A stretch of 64,000 bases of DNA from Colias croceus. Its lineage: Eukaryota; Arthropoda; Insecta; Lepidoptera; Pieridae. The stretch spans positions 3,596,001 through 3,660,000 of the forward strand of contig NC_059555.1 in assembly GCF_905220415.1 (NCBI RefSeq), in the 5' to 3' direction. Both the position numbers and the translations under genes were made by a program. The notes below the pieces were generated by a model that searched no databases, had not been told where the DNA came from, and was given only the letters and a program-made list of their open reading frames with translations. This document shows, one piece after another, positions 58,967 to 64,000 of the stretch. The first letter of the stretch is position 1. Every line of letters starts with the position of its first letter.

Positions 58967-61900
58967 TTACAATTCAGGTGTTGCATTCTGTACTTTCTTT
59001 TTTGATTTCTTCATTTCTGGTTCAATGTCGCCATTACTTTGCGAGTTCTTACGTTTTTTCTTTTTCTTCTTCTGAATCTTCTTACCGCTTTGTTGATTTT
59101 GTACATTGTTTTCATTTGATTTTGCCGCACACTTTATTCCAGACACGATGCTTTGTAAACTCTGGAAGTCCAACTTTGATTCAATGTGACAACTCTCATG
59201 TACAGATTTTATGACATTGATTAATTTTTTCAATAATGTAATAAAATTATTTTTTACAATATATTCACTGTCATCCTTAATTGCCATTAATTGATTCTCA
59301 AAATCCTTTTCTATGTCCATAATTTTACCGCTAACTTCATTAACTGAAGGTTTATTTCTGTTCAATGATCTATAAAACCCTATTAACAATTCAAGGCCCT
59401 CATTTCTGCGGAATTGTCTCACATTTTTATCAAATACATTCTTTGTTATAACTGGTACTATCTCGTAAATACCTTTCCAGTCTGTCTGTAATATGCTATG
59501 GAAAAATATGATAGGCAACATACAGCTACGATTAGTAAAGAAACTATTTACGGTCTCTTTAAGAATTCCTGTAAGTGGGCAAGGTTTTATTTTTTTAAGT
59601 GATTTTTTATTAGGGCTGCCAATTTTTTGAGAACAATGCACGATAAAGGTTGCAAAATTGGTGATAACGTCACCAAGTGCTTGATACAGAAAATGCGACC
59701 TTGCACCTTTGTCAATTGTTGCTTTGAAATAGTCACATAAAATGTCTAATGTTATGTCCTCAACTGATGCGAACTTCCTAACCTTCGAAAGTGTTTTGAT
59801 GGTTTTTCTTAATCTATTTTCAAGTTCACTAAATTGATTATCTTGCATACAAAATTCAAGACATCTGGTAAGAGGGGCTATCATACTTAAGCATATATCC
59901 ATTGAAGGATCTTTTTCTAGATAAATATCAATCAAATCTAGTACCCTGATTCTGAAATCAGATAAAGATTTCTTATTTTTACGTTCTTTTTTCGTTTTCT
60001 TGTTTTTCCCCTGATGGAATTGTTTAAATGCTTCTGCCAATGCTTCATCTAGCTTTTTACCTTCTTCTTCATCAATATCATCTGCATTGATACTTTCTGC
60101 ATCATCATCTGCTGCTGCGGCAGTTCCGAGTGCTTTTTGCACTGCAATTCTAAGTTGATCAGGATTTTTCAAATCATTTTCGTCATCATCGTCACCTTCA
60201 TCATTGTCGTCGTCATCTTCACTGTCATCACTGCCTTCACTATCACTATTGTTATCTCCATTTTCTTTCACTTCATCTGTTTCCATATTTTCAACCTCAC
60301 TTTTCTCATCTTCATCCTTTTCATCCTCAGAATCGCTGTCTTGTGTTAGTGGATTTTCAGCACTGTCAGGGTCTAATACAGAGACAATTTGACCTATTGA
60401 TGATGGTGTTAGATATTCCCATAAAAGACGAAAAACACATTGTACTACTGATCGTAGCACACTTGATTCAATAGACAGAATTGATAACAAGATTTCTACC
60501 ATTACTTCAACCCATTCTGGTTCAGAATCTTCCAAATCACCATTTACTTTCTTAGATTCATTAACTTTACCCATTGTGTAATGGTTGAAACAATCTCTCA
60601 ATTCTTTAATAGAGCTGCGAGCCACTTTTACGTGGGTAGGCTCTGAGAATAAGAACAAACCAAGTTGATAAAGCAAGATGAGGAAAACTTTATCAACTTT
60701 AGATTTTGATTCAATTTTTTCAATTTTCTCACAAGTTTCCATGAGCATTTCCCAACAGCCCATGTTTTCTTTAGTAAACTGTTTTTCAAGTTTCTCACGA
60801 ACCTGATCTTTTTCCATAATTTTAGTTATGAAATGACATAATGATGTCAGTACCATTACGAGATTGTCGACATTAGTGAATCTTGACGTAAAACATCGGT
60901 AAAAGCATGTTTTAATTGACCCTGTAAAATAAAATATCATAGCATAAGTAATGTAAACTAAATCAATTGCAAAATATATTTTTAACTATTTTTAAGTAAG
61001 TCATAGTACCTGCTAAATCACTGCCTACTGCAACATTATCATCTCCACTGATTTTAAAGAATCCAAAACACATCAATATTTGCATATATGAAATTTTAAA
61101 TTCAGTGTCATCTTTAACAGCTTCATGGCTGACTAGATAAGATATCATCTCAGCAGCCTTAACTCTTTCATTATTATACCAATTCCTTTCAACACCTTCC
61201 TTTACAAACTTCTTTGATGTATTGAGAAGAACTTTTTTAAACAATTTTGCCATTTTCTTTACGCCATCTGTATCTAAATCAGTGAATATTAGCTTAACAA
61301 TGTTGGTTCCTGTTATTTCTGTTAAATTAATCTCACCAGGATTAAACAAAAGCTTCTTTAGTATTTCAACTCTTAAAGAACTTGTTACAGATTTTGATTT
61401 TAATGCCTTAATGAGAGAATTGAGTAATTCTTTTTCTTTCTTGATCATTATTCTGTGGTCATCTTCATCATCTTTTTTATTCCTTATTTTGCTAGCTGTC
61501 TGTAGTCCTTTGAACCAATCCAAGAATAATTTAAAGAATTTATTACTTATCAAATCTGGTATAACTTCTACATTGTCTTCTAAATTTTGTAATACATTGT
61601 TCAGTATATTAATGGCAACAAGTTCCCTGTTCCGATTATGTTTTACAAGCTGACTATCAATTTTATTCCAAAATGTTAAAAGGTGTGGTGTTTTAGCTAT
61701 CTGTTTGCCAATTTCTTGATAAATTGGATGATTAACAGAATTGTAGTCTATTCCCTCCTAAAAAATACAAATTACATTGTTAACAATATTTCATTAATAA
61801 CACACCAGTAAAAATTTAAAGAACTAAGACTTACCAAAAGCTTTTCACTAATATCCGCTATGTGATCTTCATGTAATATTTCTGGAACTCCAAATAACTT

Positions 61901-63058
61901 CCTTACTTTAACTTTATTTGGAAATTTCGAACTTACAACCAAGAGAAAGTGTAATGAATCCAAAGTGTGTTCTTTGATTGCTTTTTTATAATTTGCTTTT
62001 ATGTTTGACCAAACAATGTTGGAAAATTTATCTTCATCTATCTGAAAATTAAGAAATAAACACTCAGATTTCTTTTGTAAGTACTTTATATTTGAAAAAA
62101 ATGTTGATAAAAAGTTAAAGTCAATATAAGGTTTTTTTATTATTTTTCATAAATATTAATTGTATGAACCAATGGACATCTTAAACAATAATATGTAATT
62201 TATCTTTGATAAATAAATACATACTCTTGCATCATATTTTGTTTAATAACCAAGTAAATATGTTTTATATGGCCACTTTTTTTATCTTCTTACCTCTTTA
62301 ACAAAATCCAAGAGAATCAGAGATGCTACTGTACCCAAGTATGATTTCTTGGTGCTTGCAGCTATTAACATTTGTATAGTCTGCTTTTGTTCTTCTTCTG
62401 TACATTTAAGCATCAATCCGGATCGGAATATTGCCCCGCACACCAAAATTTGTCCAAGAGAGACATCACCTACTTCCTGTCATATGAAATAAAAATTATT
62501 ACCTATTTATAATACTAATATTCCCTCTGAAGTTAAATACCACATGTTGTATCTGCCAGTACACCAAAAATTATAATGAAATGGTAGAATTGAGCAACAA
62601 TTCGCGATTTTATCTGAGGATTGTAAAGTTATTTGTGAATAGTTTGTCACACTTACACTCTTAGATGAGCCACTGGCATGTAATTCTTTTTTTATCAACT
62701 CCAGCAATTGGGACACAGTTATTTCTGGAAATTTCGTCAACAGGCTCACAAGTGTGGCAAAGTAGCCAGTTCGAGTTTCTGGGGTATTAGCACCCAGACT
62801 TCTTATTATCCTTTTCAAGGAATACTGTAAATCCTTGTCATTCTGTAATAATAATCAAGGTTGATTAAATGTATTATCAGAGACGCACATCATGTCTATT
62901 TACAAAAAACTAACCTCATTTGATTGTAACCGCGAAATTATTCTTGCTCCTCCAGTAATTTTCACATCGTGTTTATCTGATTTCAATGAATCAAAAGCTT
63001 CTAATAGCGAAGTAGTAACCTCCTTACGAGGTTTTTCAATAACTGTTTCGTCTTTCAT
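58967..63058 (-). CDS. Mybbp1A: Myb-binding protein 1A-like (nucleolar, POL5 family)
   Basis: Six minus-strand exons (62915-63058, 62657-62842, 62294-62476, 61835-62041, 61010-61757, 58967-60921) join in phase into 1140 residues. The N-terminal two thirds are helical-repeat-like. A very acidic tract follows at about residues 682-738 (runs of D/E in SEGSDDSEDDDDNDEGDDDD), then the family-specific segment KKLDEALAEAFKQFHQGKNK, KKERKNKKSLSDFRIRVLDLID. The C-terminus is lysine-rich (KKIQKKKKKKRKN, EMKKSKKKVQ), fitting a nucleolar localisation signal. The family (human MYBBP1A, yeast Pol5) acts in rDNA transcription and ribosome biogenesis despite the old 'DNA polymerase V' name. The start ATG is the first in frame, MKDETVIEKPRKEV. 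The exon-6 part alone is 651 codons. Confidence 0.92.
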
Positions 63059-63394
63059 TTTAATACATAGTTCTTCAATTTAAATTATAGCACTCTGAAT
63101 ATAAAATAAACCAAAAAATTGTGGCGAAACCCACATGGACATGGACAATGGACATATGAACAAGTGACACATGACAGTCCTTGACAGACAGTTCTTGTGC
63201 ATAGACTACAAAAGTTTTTTTCAGATTAGAGGATCACAGATTAATTGTGCGCTTAATAATTCAAATACAATAAAATAAATTAAAATAGGCAATCGATTTA
63301 GATTTTCGTCGAAAATGAATGATTTATGTTTTTCTTTTTATTATATGTTCAGTAATATGAAACAAAATCAATACGTATTTGGATTACGTAGTGT
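63059..63394. other. MYBBP1A promoter side
   Basis: The 300 bp above the start codon contain no recognised coding or repeat feature, apart from short GGACAT/GACA repeats near 63125-63195. Confidence 0.45.
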
Positions 63395-64000
63395 TTAGAG
63401 CGTCTTCACATTATCCGATCCGATATCGGATATCGGGAGCCGATAGCCGATATCCGATATCGGGGTTAAGTAAAATGTTTGATTTATGTAGTACCTGACT
63501 TTCCCCCCAACGGTACCCCAACGTTCCTCCCCAACGGCCCAGGCCTTGTCGCGGCGGAGGGGCTCAGTAGCTCAGAGTTATGGCCCTCTGAGTGAAGCGA
63601 AATTGGACCAGCGAGGGGCTGAAGCTGTGATGGGGTCGGGGGTTCGGGGGAACACGGATGATGGAGTGGGGAAAGATCCATTGTCTGCGCGTTGGTGGCG
63701 TAAGCCTTCGTTCCAGCATCCGCCAGCGAGGGGGGGGTTCTACTGGTGGGCCTGGAAACGGGCATCTACTGGGCGGGACACGCGGTAGAGTCGTAACCGT
63801 TCCCGCAGTTCCGTCCAAAGCAGCGCGATGGAACAGAGTGGGGTTTTAGTCGGTAGAAATCCGACATAACCACGGCTCCATCCCCGGGAGCCGGGGGTAT
63901 CTAAGAAGATTTCCCCACTATAAAAAAAAAGTACCTGACTTCCACATTGTCTGATCCGATATCGGATATCGGAGCCGACACCGATATGCCCGTGTGCACA
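63395..64000. repeat. GATATCGGATATCGG repeat, interrupted by an insertion
   Basis: TTCACATTATCCGATCCGATATCGGATATCGGGAGCCGATA-like units occur at about 63408-63475 and again at 63946-63990. They are self-complementary (CCGATATCGG) and may be ends of a foldback element. The window ends inside the repeat. Confidence 0.6.
63502..63930 (+). mobile_element. GC-rich poly(A)-tailed retroposon with 11-bp target duplication
   Basis: The 429-bp insertion is flanked by GTACCTGACTT (63491-63501 and 63931-63941) and ends in nine A's. It is far richer in GC than its surroundings and contains GAAATCCGACATAACCACGG, CCCCGGGAGCCGGGGGTATC and CTAAGAAGATTTCCCC near the 3' end, which resembles 3' regions of R1-like moth LINEs. 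It has no intact coding region, and the frames on both strands look like artefacts. It is a 5'-truncated LINE or a SINE derived from one. Confidence 0.8.

Noticed and set aside
60137..60392. Plus-strand frames rich in serine or isoleucine/valine
   Set aside because: They are antisense to the acidic Asp/Glu tract of MYBBP1A.
63484..63849. Several overlapping GC-rich frames on both strands at the window end
   Set aside because: Overlap on both strands, proline/arginine/glycine bias and position inside a poly(A)-tailed insertion show they are artefacts.

Overview
The window looks like nuclear DNA of a moth or butterfly (Lepidoptera). It is strongly AT-rich. Genes are split by GT-AG introns, and the coding sequences match insect and animal housekeeping families. 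Non-coding DNA is full of repeats typical of Lepidoptera: 'ACTAGC...GGCTTCGCCC' tails, GTAGGTACCTAC strings, 'AACCGACTTCAAA' MITEs and R1-like non-LTR elements. The species cannot be named from sequence alone. I assembled eight protein-coding genes exon by exon with consistent splice phase. No CRISPR array, rRNA or intact tRNA gene was seen. Layout: 1-6.3 kb is gene-poor DNA. 6.35-11.4 kb (+) is a six-exon fatty-acid elongase (ELOVL). 11.9-13.1 kb is a decayed pogo/Tigger-like DNA transposon. 13.7-18.1 kb (+) is the spliceosome-associated factor ESS2/DGCR14, eight exons. 18.6-19.5 kb is a TIR element. 20.1-25.2 kb and 30.8-46.7 kb (both -) are two paralogues of the DUF2236 / mpaB-Lcp oxygenase family. 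Both have six coding exons, and exons 1-5 are identical in length and splice phase (13, 121, 207, 237 and 287 bp). The 10.5-kb first intron of the second paralogue holds an unrecognised secreted-protein gene on the opposite strand (38.2-41.2 kb) and a fresh reverse-transcriptase insertion. 47-52.4 kb is a graveyard of mobile elements. 52.9-54.3 kb (+) is RAD9 of the 9-1-1 checkpoint clamp. 55.8-58.1 kb (-) is the ubiquitin-conjugating enzyme UBE2G1, with two homologous alternative last exons. 59.0-63.1 kb (-) is the nucleolar protein MYBBP1A. The window ends in a 'GATATCGGATATCGG' repeat with a GC-rich poly(A)-tailed insertion. The genes do not form one pathway. They fall into lipid metabolism (elongase, possibly the DUF2236 pair) and core nuclear or protein-turnover functions (ESS2, RAD9, UBE2G1, MYBBP1A). 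The most interesting signals are: (1) a ~31-bp sequence present at three unlinked sites, each flanked by a different 7-8 bp direct repeat, as if it were an extremely small mobile element; (2) the duplicated last exon of UBE2G1, conserved mostly at the protein level; (3) the exon-for-exon DUF2236 duplication with a nested secreted gene; (4) a duplicated splice acceptor in the elongase where the extra site would insert a stop codon; (5) several well-bounded non-autonomous DNA elements with clear terminal inverted repeats and target duplications.
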